A stretch of 64,000 bases of DNA from the NCBI GenBank assembly GCA_002394335.1, contig DGTP01000015.1:62001-126000 (forward strand). The letters run 5' to 3'. Below the pieces are notes generated by a model. That model was given only the letters and a program-made list of their open reading frames with translations, did not search any database and was not told where the DNA came from. This stretch comes from Bacteroidales bacterium UBA4333. GTDB lineage: Bacteria; Bacteroidota; Bacteroidia; Bacteroidales; Paludibacteraceae. The position numbers and the translations under genes are program-made. Each line of letters begins with the position of its first letter. Position 1 is the first letter of the stretch. Of the stretch, positions 32,799 to 42,216 are shown piece after piece.

Positions 32799-34306
32799 TG
32801 AAGAAAAAAAATCTTCCTCTCTACGAGGGCGTGGAGATAACCGGCGTAGCAGCCGAAGGAAAAGCCTTGTTCAAGGTACAAAGGGACGATGTACCATGTA
32901 CGAAGGGAGAAGGCATAGTGGTTTTTGTGCCTAACTGCGTGCCGGGCGACATAGCAGACGTGCAGATCATCAAAAAGAAACACTCCTACATGGAGGGCAA
33001 GGTGGTGCGGATCGTACAGCCGAGTGCCGTCAGGACAGAGGCGCGGTGTCCGCACTTCGGCGTCTGCGGAGGGTGCAAATGGCAGATCCTGCCCTACGAA
33101 GAGCAACTGCGCTACAAGCAGCAGCAGATCATCGACAATCTCACCCGCATCGGACACCTCACCCTGCCCGGAGGGGATGGCATCCTGCCTATCAAAGGTT
33201 CGCAGAAGATATACGAATACCGCAACAAACTGGAGTTCTCATGCTCCGACCGCAAATGGCTCCCCGCCGAGGAGTTCAAGAAACTCAATGACCAGATGGT
33301 AAATGACCAAATGGTAAATGGCATTGGATTTCATATCCCCGGTGCGTTCGACAAAGTGCTGGACATACAGACCTGCCACCTCATGCCGGAGATCAACAAC
33401 CGCATCCGCAATACCATACGGCAATACGCCGTTGAACACGGCTTCAGTTTCTACAACGAGCACACCCACGAGGGACTGCTCCGCACACTCATCCTCCGCA
33501 ACAACCACAAAGGGGAGATTATGCTGATCGTCTCCTTCGGAGCCGTAATAGCCCGATACAAGGACCAAGTCTCCGGTTTGCTGGAGCACCTCCATACGGA
33601 GTTTCCTGAGATCGTGGCGCTGATGTATGTGGAGAACACCAAATATAACGACACCATCGGCGATCTGGACGTGAAAGTCTATTGGGGTCAGGACCACCTG
33701 ATAGAAGAGATGGAGGGGCTGCAGTTCAAGGTGGGACCCAAATCGTTCTACCAGACCAACACCGACCAGGCGTACGAGTTGTACAAGGTGGCACGCGAGT
33801 TCGCCCTCGAACCCCTTTCGACGCCCTCGGACCACGCCGGCTCAAACGGGACCAAACCCCTCATCTACGACCTCTACACCGGCACCGGCACGATAGCCAA
33901 TTTCGTGGCACGCGAGGCAAGGCAGGTGATCGGTATCGAATACGTGCCCGAAGCCATCGAGGATGCCAAAACGAACTCCAAGATCAACCACATAGAGAAC
34001 ACCCTCTTCTTCGCCGGCGACATGAAGGATATACTCAATGACGCTTTTGTGGCGAAGTACGGCCGTCCCGATGTCATCATCACCGACCCACCGCGCGCCG
34101 GAATGCACGAAGACGTCGTGAACGTAATCCTGAACGCCGAACCGCAACGGATTGTCTATGTGAGCTGCAATCCCGCAACCCAGGCACGCGATCTGGCGCT
34201 GCTGGAGAAGAAATACACGATCACCAAAGTACAGCCGGTGGACATGTTCCCGCACACCCAGCATGTGGAGAACGTGGTGCAGTTGGAGTTGAAAGTTGAA
34301 CGTTGA
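32798..34306 (+). CDS. rlmD: 23S rRNA (uracil-1939-C5) methyltransferase, RlmD/RumA type
   Basis: A 502-residue SAM enzyme of the TrmA/RumA family. A TRAM domain (~10-75) is followed by the iron-sulfur cysteines C84, C90, C93 and C193, then DLYTGTGTIANF (SAM) and ITDPPRAGMHED with VSCNPAT carrying the catalytic Cys. Three stretches look like later insertions of simple DNA repeats: residues 27-39 (VQRDDVPCTKGEG, from a GTACGA repeat), 164-175 (NDQMVNDQMVNG, a tandem of AATGACCAAATGGT) and the C-terminal ELKVER (TTGAAAGTTGAACG). The catalytic core is intact. In Bacteroidota one such enzyme may also modify U747, so the target is by homology. Confidence 0.9.
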   Translation: MKKKNLPLYEGVEITGVAAEGKALFKVQRDDVPCTKGEGIVVFVPNCVPGDIADVQIIKKKHSYMEGKVVRIVQPSAVRTEARCPHFGVCGGCKWQILPYEEQLRYKQQQIIDNLTRIGHLTLPGGDGILPIKGSQKIYEYRNKLEFSCSDRKWLPAEEFKKLNDQMVNDQMVNGIGFHIPGAFDKVLDIQTCHLMPEINNRIRNTIRQYAVEHGFSFYNEHTHEGLLRTLILRNNHKGEIMLIVSFGAVIARYKDQVSGLLEHLHTEFPEIVALMYVENTKYNDTIGDLDVKVYWGQDHLIEEMEGLQFKVGPKSFYQTNTDQAYELYKVAREFALEPLSTPSDHAGSNGTKPLIYDLYTGTGTIANFVAREARQVIGIEYVPEAIEDAKTNSKINHIENTLFFAGDMKDILNDAFVAKYGRPDVIITDPPRAGMHEDVVNVILNAEPQRIVYVSCNPATQARDLALLEKKYTITKVQPVDMFPHTQHVENVVQLELKVER

Positions 34307-34325
34307 AAACCCAAAATCAAAAATT

Positions 34326-35729
34326 ATGTTATTGACGATTTTGTTTCATATCTATTTTGTATTCTTTACCGACAAGCCGGAGAAGGCGGCACCGGCTTTG
34401 TCGCCGCGCGCGGTGGAACAACGCGCCAAATGGAATATCCCTACCAACGAACTGGACTATCCCGTAGCCGCCTTGTACACCGACAGTCTGCGCCGCGCCG
34501 GTGCCACCATACACCACACCAGCCGGTGGATGAACGGCGCCACATGCGAGATGACCGCCAAGACCGCCGCCAAAGTGGCAGAGTGGAAGTTCGTCAAGGC
34601 GGTGGAGATGACCCGCGACGACAGCCCCTATGGCTACGGAGCGAAGAAACGTAACCGGTTACGCCAAGCCGTTTCTGACGACTCGCCGGGCACCGATGCA
34701 CAACTCGACCTGTTCAACCTGCGTGCACTGCACAACGCGGGATTTGAGGGGCAGGGCATCCTCATGGCGGTCTGCGACGGCGGGTTTGCCAATGCCAACA
34801 CGATGACATGCTTCCGGCAGACACAGGAACTGGGGCATTTCGATTTCACGGACGACACCTATGATTTCTATGGTTCGACCGGCGATCACGGCACAGAGTG
34901 CCTGAGCGCAATCAGCGGCATTGCGGAGGGATATTACGGAGCCGCCACGAAAGCCGATTACTACCTCATGCGCTCCGAAGAATACGACACCGAGAGCCCG
35001 AAAGAGGAGGACAACCTGATAGCGGCGCTGGAGAAAGCGGACTCGCTGGGCGTCAATGTGTTCTCGGTATCGTTAGGTTACGCCAAGTTTGACAACCCGG
35101 CATGGGATCTGGACAAGACAAAGGATTTAGACGGCCGTACGATGCGTGTGAGCCGCGCCGCCACTATTGCAGCGCGCAAGGGGATGCTGGTTTGCGCCGC
35201 CGCCGGCAACGACGGCGATGTTGAATGGCGGACTATCAGCGTTCCCGCTGACGCCGACAGTATTCTGACCGTCGGCGCCGTGGACACGGACGGCCAGATA
35301 GTGGATTTCTCCAGCTATGGTCCGAGTTCCGACGGAAGGGTCAAACCGGAGGTGTGCGCCGTGGGCGTAAAGACCGTTCTCATCAATCCCTACAACGCGA
35401 TTGTAAAAAGCAACGGAACCAGTTTCGCCACACCTCTGTTAGCCGGCATGGCAGCCTGTCTGTGGTCCGCACTACCTGATAAAAACGCAATGCAGATACG
35501 CGATCTTATCATCCGGTCGGCAGACCATTACACCACTCCGGATCCCAACCACCAATCCGGCTATGGCATCCCTGACGCCTGGAAAGCCTACACAACGGGG
35601 TTGGAAGAGGGAATGGACATTGAGCAGATCCGGGAGACAGAACCGGCGCGCAAGTTCATCCGCGGCAATCAGATTCTGATTTTCCGCCACGGACACATCT
35701 ACAACCTCGCCGGACAACGCATCCGATAA
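34326..35729 (+). CDS. Subtilisin-like (S8) serine protease with T9SS-like tail
   Basis: A 467-residue protein. ATG 34326 (MLLTILFHIYFVFF) gives a proper signal; the upstream Met at 34296 lies inside rlmD. The S8 triad is complete: D151 in VCDGGF, H188 in DHGTE and S366 in NGTSFATP, with oxyanion N295 in AAAGND. An inhibitor-like propeptide probably fills 18-110. The last 30 residues (RKFIRGNQILIFRHGHIYNL) look like a short T9SS sorting domain, so it is probably surface-attached or secreted. Substrate unknown. It follows rlmD by 20 bases and converges with the SRP RNA gene. Confidence 0.9.
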   Translation: MLLTILFHIYFVFFTDKPEKAAPALSPRAVEQRAKWNIPTNELDYPVAALYTDSLRRAGATIHHTSRWMNGATCEMTAKTAAKVAEWKFVKAVEMTRDDSPYGYGAKKRNRLRQAVSDDSPGTDAQLDLFNLRALHNAGFEGQGILMAVCDGGFANANTMTCFRQTQELGHFDFTDDTYDFYGSTGDHGTECLSAISGIAEGYYGAATKADYYLMRSEEYDTESPKEEDNLIAALEKADSLGVNVFSVSLGYAKFDNPAWDLDKTKDLDGRTMRVSRAATIAARKGMLVCAAAGNDGDVEWRTISVPADADSILTVGAVDTDGQIVDFSSYGPSSDGRVKPEVCAVGVKTVLINPYNAIVKSNGTSFATPLLAGMAACLWSALPDKNAMQIRDLIIRSADHYTTPDPNHQSGYGIPDAWKAYTTGLEEGMDIEQIRETEPARKFIRGNQILIFRHGHIYNLAGQRIR

Positions 35730-35747
35730 CGGAAGATACAAAAAAAA

Positions 35748-35844
35748 GAGCAAGCTTACTGTATCGCACCGCTACAACCTCCTACCCTTGCTTCGGTCAA
35801 GACCTGGGGGAATTCAGAGGGAGCTGGTCGTACAGGACTTGCTC
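35748..35844 (-). ncRNA. ffs: Signal recognition particle RNA (small, 4.5S type)
   Basis: A 97-base RNA with closing helix GAGCAAG and CTTGCTC at its ends, and a T run beyond the 3' end (35747-35741). The domain IV core reads CAGGTCTTGACCGAAGCAAGGG: the CAGG side and the GAAGCA side of the Ffh-binding symmetric loop are present. The apical loop is not the usual GGAA. It pairs Ffh with signal peptides of nascent proteins. It sits between convergent protease and divergent helicase genes, with its own promoter. Confidence 0.85.
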
Positions 35845-35855
35845 TAAATCGGCGA

Positions 35856-35886
35856 CAAAGGTACTGCTTTTTTTTGACATACGCAA
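35856..35886 (-). promoter_or_regulatory. Promoter for the SRP RNA gene
   Basis: On the minus strand TTG (35886-35884) and TACCTTTG (35863-35856) are 20 bases apart, ending about 12 bases before the RNA. Confidence 0.85.
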
Positions 35887-35946
35887 GTTTTTTGGCAAAA
35901 AAGTGCTGTTTTTTGCTATTTTAGCTGCTCAGAAGAGCAAAAACAG

Positions 35947-37341
35947 ATGTTAGAAGACTTTATCATCCGACATATAAAGGCGCAACTGCCCTTTGAGCCG
36001 AACGAGGAGAAAGAGGCTTTGTTCAAGGTTCTGGGTCATTATCTGGTCTCCACCGATCCCGTGAAGGCTTTCATCCTCCGCGGATACGCCGGCACGGGCA
36101 AGACAAGTGTGGTATCCGCCCTCGTCCGCGCCATGCAGCAGCTGCAGCAGCAATGTGTGCTGCTCGCGCCTACCGGCAGGGCGGCGAAGGTGCTGTCGAA
36201 GTATTCGGGCTTTCCGGCTTTCACGATCCATAAGTATATCTACCGCCAGAACCGACTGGGCGTGGAAGCCTTCTCGCTGGCAGACAACAAACACACCCAC
36301 ACCCTGTTCATCGTTGATGAGGGTTCCATGATCTCCGCCTCGCGGGATAACGCCACCTTCGGTTCGGGCAACCTCCTGGACGACCTCATCCGGTTCATCT
36401 ATCAGGGGCAAGGATGCCATCTGCTGCTCCTGGGCGACAATGCCCAGCTGCCGCCGGTAGGGAGCGAGGAGAGCCGTGCGCTGGACAAAGACTATATCGC
36501 CGGCTTCGGACTCCATGTGGAGGATTTCACGCTTACGCAGGTAGCCCGTCAGGCACTGGACAGCGGTATTCTGAGCGAAGCCACCCGCTTGCGGCAAGCC
36601 TTGTCTGAGACAGAGCACTCCGGGAGCGGCGGGCCTTTCTCTGTCACGCCGGACGGAAAAGACATTATCAGGTTGCAGGGAACGGAGGTAGTGGACCAAC
36701 TGGAGCGCAGCTATCAGGAGGCGGGGGCGGAGGAGACACTGATCATCACCCGTTCGAACAAAGCCGCCAACCTGTACAACCAAGGCGTACGTGCGCGCAT
36801 TTTATGGAAAGAAGACCAAGTCTCGTCCGGCGACAGACTGATGATCTCGAAGAACAACTACTACTGGACACAGGAGTACGAACAGCTGGATTTTCTGGCT
36901 AACGGTGACTTGGTGGAGATAGTACGGCTGCGTAACGAACATGAGATGTACGGCTACCGCTTTGCAGAGGCGAGTCTGAGACTCGTGGACTACGACTGGG
37001 AGATAGACGCACTTATCTGGATCGACACCCTCTTCACCGACTCCCCGGAAGCCAACTATGAGATGCAGAAGAAACTCTATGCCCTGATAGCGGAAGACTA
37101 CCCGGAGATCAAAAACAGCAAGGAGCGGACAAAGAAGATCTTCGAGTCACCGTACTACAACGCCCTGCAGGTGCGGTTTGCCTATGCCGTCACCTGCCAC
37201 AAGGCGCAAGGCGGACAATGGAGACATATCTACCTCGACCCCGGAACGGGGACTAATCCTGATATTTCGGCAACGGCGCAACTGCGATGGCTGTACACCG
37301 CCCTCACCCGTGCCACCGAAAAATTGTACCTCTTACGATAA
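35947..37341 (+). CDS. RecD-like/UvrD-type superfamily 1 DNA helicase
   Basis: A 464-residue ATP-dependent helicase. Walker A is GYAGTGKTS (46-54), motif Ia LLAPTGRAAKVLS, motif II LFIVDEGSMIS and motif III LLGDNAQLPPVG. The C-terminal UvrD_C_2-type block is YAVTCHKAQGGQWRHIYLD, then ALTRATEKLYLL (motif VI). It is shorter than full RecD2, lacking the N-terminal HhH part. Such proteins are found in Bacteroidota as lone genes, probably acting in DNA repair; no RecB or RecC is nearby. ATG 35947 is the only reasonable start, after a short hairpin GCTGCTC-AGA-AGAGC. Confidence 0.88.
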   Translation: MLEDFIIRHIKAQLPFEPNEEKEALFKVLGHYLVSTDPVKAFILRGYAGTGKTSVVSALVRAMQQLQQQCVLLAPTGRAAKVLSKYSGFPAFTIHKYIYRQNRLGVEAFSLADNKHTHTLFIVDEGSMISASRDNATFGSGNLLDDLIRFIYQGQGCHLLLLGDNAQLPPVGSEESRALDKDYIAGFGLHVEDFTLTQVARQALDSGILSEATRLRQALSETEHSGSGGPFSVTPDGKDIIRLQGTEVVDQLERSYQEAGAEETLIITRSNKAANLYNQGVRARILWKEDQVSSGDRLMISKNNYYWTQEYEQLDFLANGDLVEIVRLRNEHEMYGYRFAEASLRLVDYDWEIDALIWIDTLFTDSPEANYEMQKKLYALIAEDYPEIKNSKERTKKIFESPYYNALQVRFAYAVTCHKAQGGQWRHIYLDPGTGTNPDISATAQLRWLYTALTRATEKLYLLR

Positions 37342-37397
37342 ATCTGCACCTCTTACGGCAAAATTGCGCCTCTTTGGGGTGCATTTTTCATTTTTAT

Positions 37398-37428
37398 TTG
37401 CATATATGCAAAAGAAATCGTATCTTTG
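37398..37428 (+). promoter_or_regulatory. Promoter for the lipoprotein/OmpA-type operon
   Basis: TTG at 37398-37400, within palindrome TTGCATATATGCAA, and TATCTTTG at 37421-37428, spaced 20 bases. The leader is about 60 bases and A/T-rich. Confidence 0.85.
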
Positions 37429-37493
37429 CACGCGGAATTGGTATGTAATAATTATTTATCAACAATACATTAATTTTAACTAATAACAAAACA

Positions 37494-39365
37494 ATGAAAA
37501 TCAAACATCTACTATTTGCAGCACTTGCGATGGCAGGAGGTTTCATCATGACGGGTTGTCACTCGGACATTGACCTCAAAAACATCGACAGTTCTGCCGA
37601 ATTGGAAATGGGTGTGGCATTGCCTATCGGCAGCATGCACGCTACCATCGGTGATTTTCTCGGGGACGGACAAGTGAAGAACATCTATGTGGACTCGCTG
37701 GAGAACACCGGCGTGATCACATGGAAGGACACCTTCGACATTTCCCGTAACTATCACCCGCTGGATTTGAGTCAGTACATCTCCGAGACCAACCTCAACC
37801 TCAATGTGTACGACCAGTTGCAGGCACGCGGAATGATCGGTACTGACGGCAAAGTAACGGGTACCGGTGCTCCCGTCACCCTCGATTTCCCGATCACTCT
37901 CCGCCTCAAGGGTATTAACGAGTCCTCCAAACTGCAGGACGAGCGTCTGGACAGCGCGCTGATCGAGAATGCCGCCTTCACCTCTATCATCCGTCAGAAC
38001 AACCTCCCTCTCCAATGGGACTGGATTGACCGGGTGACGCTGGATCTGGGTCCGCAGATCAACCGCCCGGCAGGCAACACCATGACGGTCTATAGCAGAG
38101 GCAACGGCTATGGCTACGGCGAGAATATCCCGACGGCAGTGAACGACTTCTCGATCTGCATGATGAAGAACCGCAATCCGAGCCAGTGGACACAGTACCT
38201 GAACAATGTGATCGACACCTGCGACTTCACGGTTCATTTCACCTTCACTATCCCTGCCGGAGAGAAAGTGGATGTACCGCAGAACTCCGGCTTCAGCTAC
38301 AAACTCGGGGTTCAGTTCGTGGACTACAAGGCTGTCTGGGGTATGTTCTCACCGTCAACGGACATGTATGACGAGAGCGAGGAGGATTTCTCCGACAGCT
38401 GGGGAGACCTGGCGTTCCTCAAGACCGCCAAGGTACCGTTCGCCGAACCGAGAGTGGATGTCAATGTGACGACATATATCGCCGGCGCGATGGTTATGCA
38501 CGGCGAATATCTCTACACAGAGGATATTGACGGCAACAAAGTCTATGCCGCCTTCACCCGCGACGGAAGACGCACTTATGACTATCACGCACTCAAGGGC
38601 GAATATCTGCCGCTCACCAGCCAGATAGGCGACTCGACCGACAAGATGAACTTCTTCTTCAGCAAGGCTGAGGACCACGGACAGATCGACCGTCTGGTGG
38701 CAAACATGCCGCAGAAGATCGGTTATAAGTTCCTGGTGGATTTTGACCAGACTCTCACCCCGCAGATCCGTTTGACCAAAAACACCTCGGTCAAGGTGAA
38801 AGCAACGGCTACCCTGCCGCTGATCTTCAACCAGGGCCTGTTCCTGTCCTATCAGGACACGGTGGATGTAGATCTCTCGAAAGCGGATATCGACTCCATT
38901 ATCAATGACGTAGAGTATATCGACACCCTGAAGGCTACCGATCTCAAACTGGTGCTCAAAGCCATCAACACCATTCCTGTGGACGTGAAGGCTTCGATCC
39001 GCTGCCTCGACGCTGCAGGAAACATGATCATGGACCCGGAGGATCCCACCAAGCCGTTCCTGATCGTGCCGGAAGACACCGTACGGATTGTAGCGCCCAA
39101 GTTCGAGTACCGGCTCAGCAACTGGGCTATGGTAGAGCCGGGACAGACCGTTATCATCGCTTCGGTCAACAAGAAGAGAGTGGACATCCTGCCGCTCATC
39201 AAGAAGATTGTTTACTATGCGCAGATAGACGACGAGTCGATGGCTAACGCCTACAAAGCCGGTAACTTCAATGTGCGTATTACCGAAGACGCCGGTCTTA
39301 AGATCGGTATCGGTCTGACGACCAAGCTGGACGCCATATTCAATTTCAACAAAGATAACAAATAA
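37494..39365 (+). CDS. Large outer-membrane-type lipoprotein of unknown function
   Basis: A 623-residue lipoprotein with lipobox MTGC (C22). The rest is strand-rich with no catalytic motif that I recognise; blocks such as MGVALPIGSMHATIGDFLG, ATLPLIFNQGLFLSYQDTVDVD and ADIDSIINDVEYIDTLK suggest repeated beta domains. It precedes the OmpA/TSP3 protein by 17 bases, and both are expected in the outer membrane; the pair is probably co-regulated from the promoter at 37398. I recall similar pairs in Bacteroidales but no named function. Confidence 0.75.
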   Translation: MKIKHLLFAALAMAGGFIMTGCHSDIDLKNIDSSAELEMGVALPIGSMHATIGDFLGDGQVKNIYVDSLENTGVITWKDTFDISRNYHPLDLSQYISETNLNLNVYDQLQARGMIGTDGKVTGTGAPVTLDFPITLRLKGINESSKLQDERLDSALIENAAFTSIIRQNNLPLQWDWIDRVTLDLGPQINRPAGNTMTVYSRGNGYGYGENIPTAVNDFSICMMKNRNPSQWTQYLNNVIDTCDFTVHFTFTIPAGEKVDVPQNSGFSYKLGVQFVDYKAVWGMFSPSTDMYDESEEDFSDSWGDLAFLKTAKVPFAEPRVDVNVTTYIAGAMVMHGEYLYTEDIDGNKVYAAFTRDGRRTYDYHALKGEYLPLTSQIGDSTDKMNFFFSKAEDHGQIDRLVANMPQKIGYKFLVDFDQTLTPQIRLTKNTSVKVKATATLPLIFNQGLFLSYQDTVDVDLSKADIDSIINDVEYIDTLKATDLKLVLKAINTIPVDVKASIRCLDAAGNMIMDPEDPTKPFLIVPEDTVRIVAPKFEYRLSNWAMVEPGQTVIIASVNKKRVDILPLIKKIVYYAQIDDESMANAYKAGNFNVRITEDAGLKIGIGLTTKLDAIFNFNKDNK

Positions 39366-39382
39366 TTCAGGAGGACCGTAAA

Positions 39383-42190
39383 ATGAAAAAGACAAAACTT
39401 TTCTTGAGCGCTGTCCTCATGATGACAGTTACCCTTACCGCCGGTGCACAACAGGTGAACACTCTCTATTACCTGGAGAACGCTCCCATGCGCCATACAA
39501 TCAACCCGGCTTTCCAACCTGTCAGCCAGGGGTATATTAACTTCTCTCCGCTGGGCTGGACATCCATATCGGCGGGTAACAACTCGCTCACGTTGTCGGA
39601 TCTGCTGTACGTCAATCCGCTGACGGGCAAGACCATTACCCCGCTCCACCCGGACGGCAACAAAGAGGCATTGCTCGGCGTCCTGCGCCGCTCCACCCTC
39701 TTTAACTCCGACGCAACCTTCGGCTTGATCAACATGGGATTCCGCATTAAAGAAGACGGATTCCTGACAATCGGTATTAACGAACGCGTCGATGCCGGTG
39801 TGTCACTCCCCAAACCGATGTTCGACTTCCTTTTGGGCGGCGGCATGCAGGACTTGGAGGGAGGCATGAACTATTTCGACCTCTCCCGTCTGGGCATTAA
39901 CGCCTCGGTCTATACCGAAGTGGGCGTCGGCTACAGCCATAAGATCAACGACAAATGGTCGGTCGGTGGTAAACTCAAACTGCTGCTCGGAACAGCGTAT
40001 ATGGGTGTCAACTCCAAAGATCTGGGTATCGACGCTTCCACCGACGCATGGCGTCTGCATGGAGACCTGGATATCCAGATGGCGGGTCCGATCAAGTTTG
40101 AGCAGCTGCCCAACGGCGACGGCATGCGCGTACGCGAATACTACGACAAACTCATGAAGGGCGAGGACGGCAAAGACCGTGACTGGAACCAACTGGTGGA
40201 TCTCAACAACTGGCAGCAGTTCTTGGTGCCTTCGGGATATGGTGCAGCCATTGATCTCGGTTTCACATACAAACCCATCAAACAGTTACAGATCTCGGCG
40301 GCTGTCACCGACCTGGGCTTCATCTACTGGAACAAATCCCGCCGCTACACCGCTTCGATGGACACGCTCTATACCGGTGTAGGCGATTTTGAATACAACG
40401 ATCCCGCCTTCCGCAACGAGCAGGGCGATTTCGACTACAACCTTCTGCTCGATTCTGCCAAGAATGCCCTGATCGGACTCTCCGACGCAGCCGTTCTGCA
40501 TGGCGGCAGCAAAGGGGCTGCACGTATGGTAACCGCCCGCCTGAATGTGGGGCTGGATGCCAACTTCTGGGACAACCGCGTAGGTATCGGCGTCATGTCC
40601 GCTACCAAGTTGCATAACGCACGCCTCTACGAAGAGGTGACGTTCGGTCTGGCTTTCCGGCCGGTCAACTGGTTTAATATCGCCGCTTCCTACTCGCTTC
40701 TGGACAACGGCAAATACAGCAATATCGGTGCCGGCATCGGATTCATGCCGTACGACGGTATTAACCTCACGCTTGCGATGGACTATATCCCCACCTCTTA
40801 CGCTGCGATGGAGAACAACGGCAAACAGATGTATGTCATCCCCGACAAGGCGAAGATGGTCAATCTGGCAATGGGCTTCTCCATCTGCTGGGGTTCGAAC
40901 AAGCGCGACAAAGACCACGACGGCGTATGGGACAAACTGGATATGTGTCCCAACACCCCGCGCGGCGTAGCAGTGGATAGCGTAGGCTGCCCGCTGGACG
41001 AAGACAAAGACGGTGTGCCTGACTACCTCGACAAGTGTATCGGTACTCCGGCTGCTGCCATCGGCTCTGTGGACGAGAACGGATGTCCGAAAGACAGCGA
41101 CAAGGACGGTGTACCCGACTACCTCGACCGTTGTCCGGACACTCCGGCAGAAGCCGTCGGCATGGTGGACAGCCTCGGTTGCCCGAAGGACAGCGACAAG
41201 GACGGTGTACCCGACTATCTTGACAAGTGTCCGGATTCGCCGGCAGAGGCTGCAGGTCATGTGGACAGCGTAGGTTGTCCGATGGACAGCGACGGCGACG
41301 GCGTATATGACTATCTGGACCGTTGCCCGAACACCCCGGCAGGCGCTACGGTGGACGAGAACGGATGCGAGAAAGACTCGGACGGCGACGGTGTACCTGA
41401 CTGGCGCGACGAGTGTCCGAAGACCCCGGCTGCTGCCATCGGCATGGTGGACGAGAAGGGTTGTCCGATGGATAGCGACAAGGACGGTGTGCCCGACTAC
41501 CTCGACAAGTGTCCGAACACCCCGGAAGGCGTAGCGGTTGACCAGAACGGATGCGAGAAAGACTCGGACGGCGACGGCGTGCCTGACTGGCGCGACGAGT
41601 GCCCCGGCACACCGGCGAAAGCACACGGCATGGTGGACGCCAAGGGTTGTCCGCTCGACACCGACGGTGACGGCGTAGCCGACTACCTCGACGAGTGTCC
41701 TACCGTTCCCGGCGTGAAAGCCAACAAGGGCTGCCCGGAGATCAAACGCGAGATCCGCCAACTGCTCAAGAAAGCAATGCAGGGTATCGAGTTCGAGACC
41801 GGCAAGTCACGGATCCTGCCTGTCTCCTATCCTATCCTGGACGAGATCGCCAAGCAGTTTATCGAGAACCCGAGCTTCGTCATCGAAGTACAAGGACACA
41901 CCGACAACACCGGCAAGGCTGCACTCAACAAGGCCCTCTCGCAAGACCGTGCAGAGGCTGTCCGCAACTACCTCATCCAGAAGGGCGTACCGGCAGAGCG
42001 CATGACCGCCAAGGGCTACGGTCCCGACCGTCCTATCGCGGACAACAAGACCAAAGCCGGACGCGCCAAGAACCGCCGCGTAGAGTTTGATATCACCTTC
42101 GAGGAAGTCACCTACGAGACTATTCTTGACCACGCCGACCCCGTTGAGACGGAAAACAAGACCGAGGGAGAGGCAGCAAGTGAGAAATAA
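39383..42190 (+). CDS. Outer-membrane protein: beta-barrel-like domain, thrombospondin type 3 repeats, OmpA domain
   Basis: A 935-residue protein, signal 1-22 (LTAGAQ). Residues ~25-505 form a Bacteroidota-type barrel or porin-like domain (DUF5723-like). About nine calcium-binding TSP3 units follow (~510-780), e.g. DSDKDGVPDYLDKCPDTP, encoded by imperfect tandem DNA repeats at 40915-41735. The last ~150 residues form an OmpA peptidoglycan-binding domain: IEFETGKSRILPVS, VQGHTDNTGKAALN, SQDRAEAVRNYL, KNRRVEFDI. It links the outer membrane to peptidoglycan. An AGGAGG at 39370-39375 sits before the ATG, a rare strong Shine-Dalgarno-like site here. Confidence 0.92.
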   Translation: MKKTKLFLSAVLMMTVTLTAGAQQVNTLYYLENAPMRHTINPAFQPVSQGYINFSPLGWTSISAGNNSLTLSDLLYVNPLTGKTITPLHPDGNKEALLGVLRRSTLFNSDATFGLINMGFRIKEDGFLTIGINERVDAGVSLPKPMFDFLLGGGMQDLEGGMNYFDLSRLGINASVYTEVGVGYSHKINDKWSVGGKLKLLLGTAYMGVNSKDLGIDASTDAWRLHGDLDIQMAGPIKFEQLPNGDGMRVREYYDKLMKGEDGKDRDWNQLVDLNNWQQFLVPSGYGAAIDLGFTYKPIKQLQISAAVTDLGFIYWNKSRRYTASMDTLYTGVGDFEYNDPAFRNEQGDFDYNLLLDSAKNALIGLSDAAVLHGGSKGAARMVTARLNVGLDANFWDNRVGIGVMSATKLHNARLYEEVTFGLAFRPVNWFNIAASYSLLDNGKYSNIGAGIGFMPYDGINLTLAMDYIPTSYAAMENNGKQMYVIPDKAKMVNLAMGFSICWGSNKRDKDHDGVWDKLDMCPNTPRGVAVDSVGCPLDEDKDGVPDYLDKCIGTPAAAIGSVDENGCPKDSDKDGVPDYLDRCPDTPAEAVGMVDSLGCPKDSDKDGVPDYLDKCPDSPAEAAGHVDSVGCPMDSDGDGVYDYLDRCPNTPAGATVDENGCEKDSDGDGVPDWRDECPKTPAAAIGMVDEKGCPMDSDKDGVPDYLDKCPNTPEGVAVDQNGCEKDSDGDGVPDWRDECPGTPAKAHGMVDAKGCPLDTDGDGVADYLDECPTVPGVKANKGCPEIKREIRQLLKKAMQGIEFETGKSRILPVSYPILDEIAKQFIENPSFVIEVQGHTDNTGKAALNKALSQDRAEAVRNYLIQKGVPAERMTAKGYGPDRPIADNKTKAGRAKNRRVEFDITFEEVTYETILDHADPVETENKTEGEAASEK

Positions 42191-42216
42191 AACATTAATC
42201 TAAAAAACTGATAATT

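Noticed and set aside
40286..41761. 491-codon minus-strand frame opposite the OmpA/TSP3 gene
   Set aside because: The tandem TSP3 DNA repeats keep the antisense frame open. The product is a repetitive Val/His-rich artefact.
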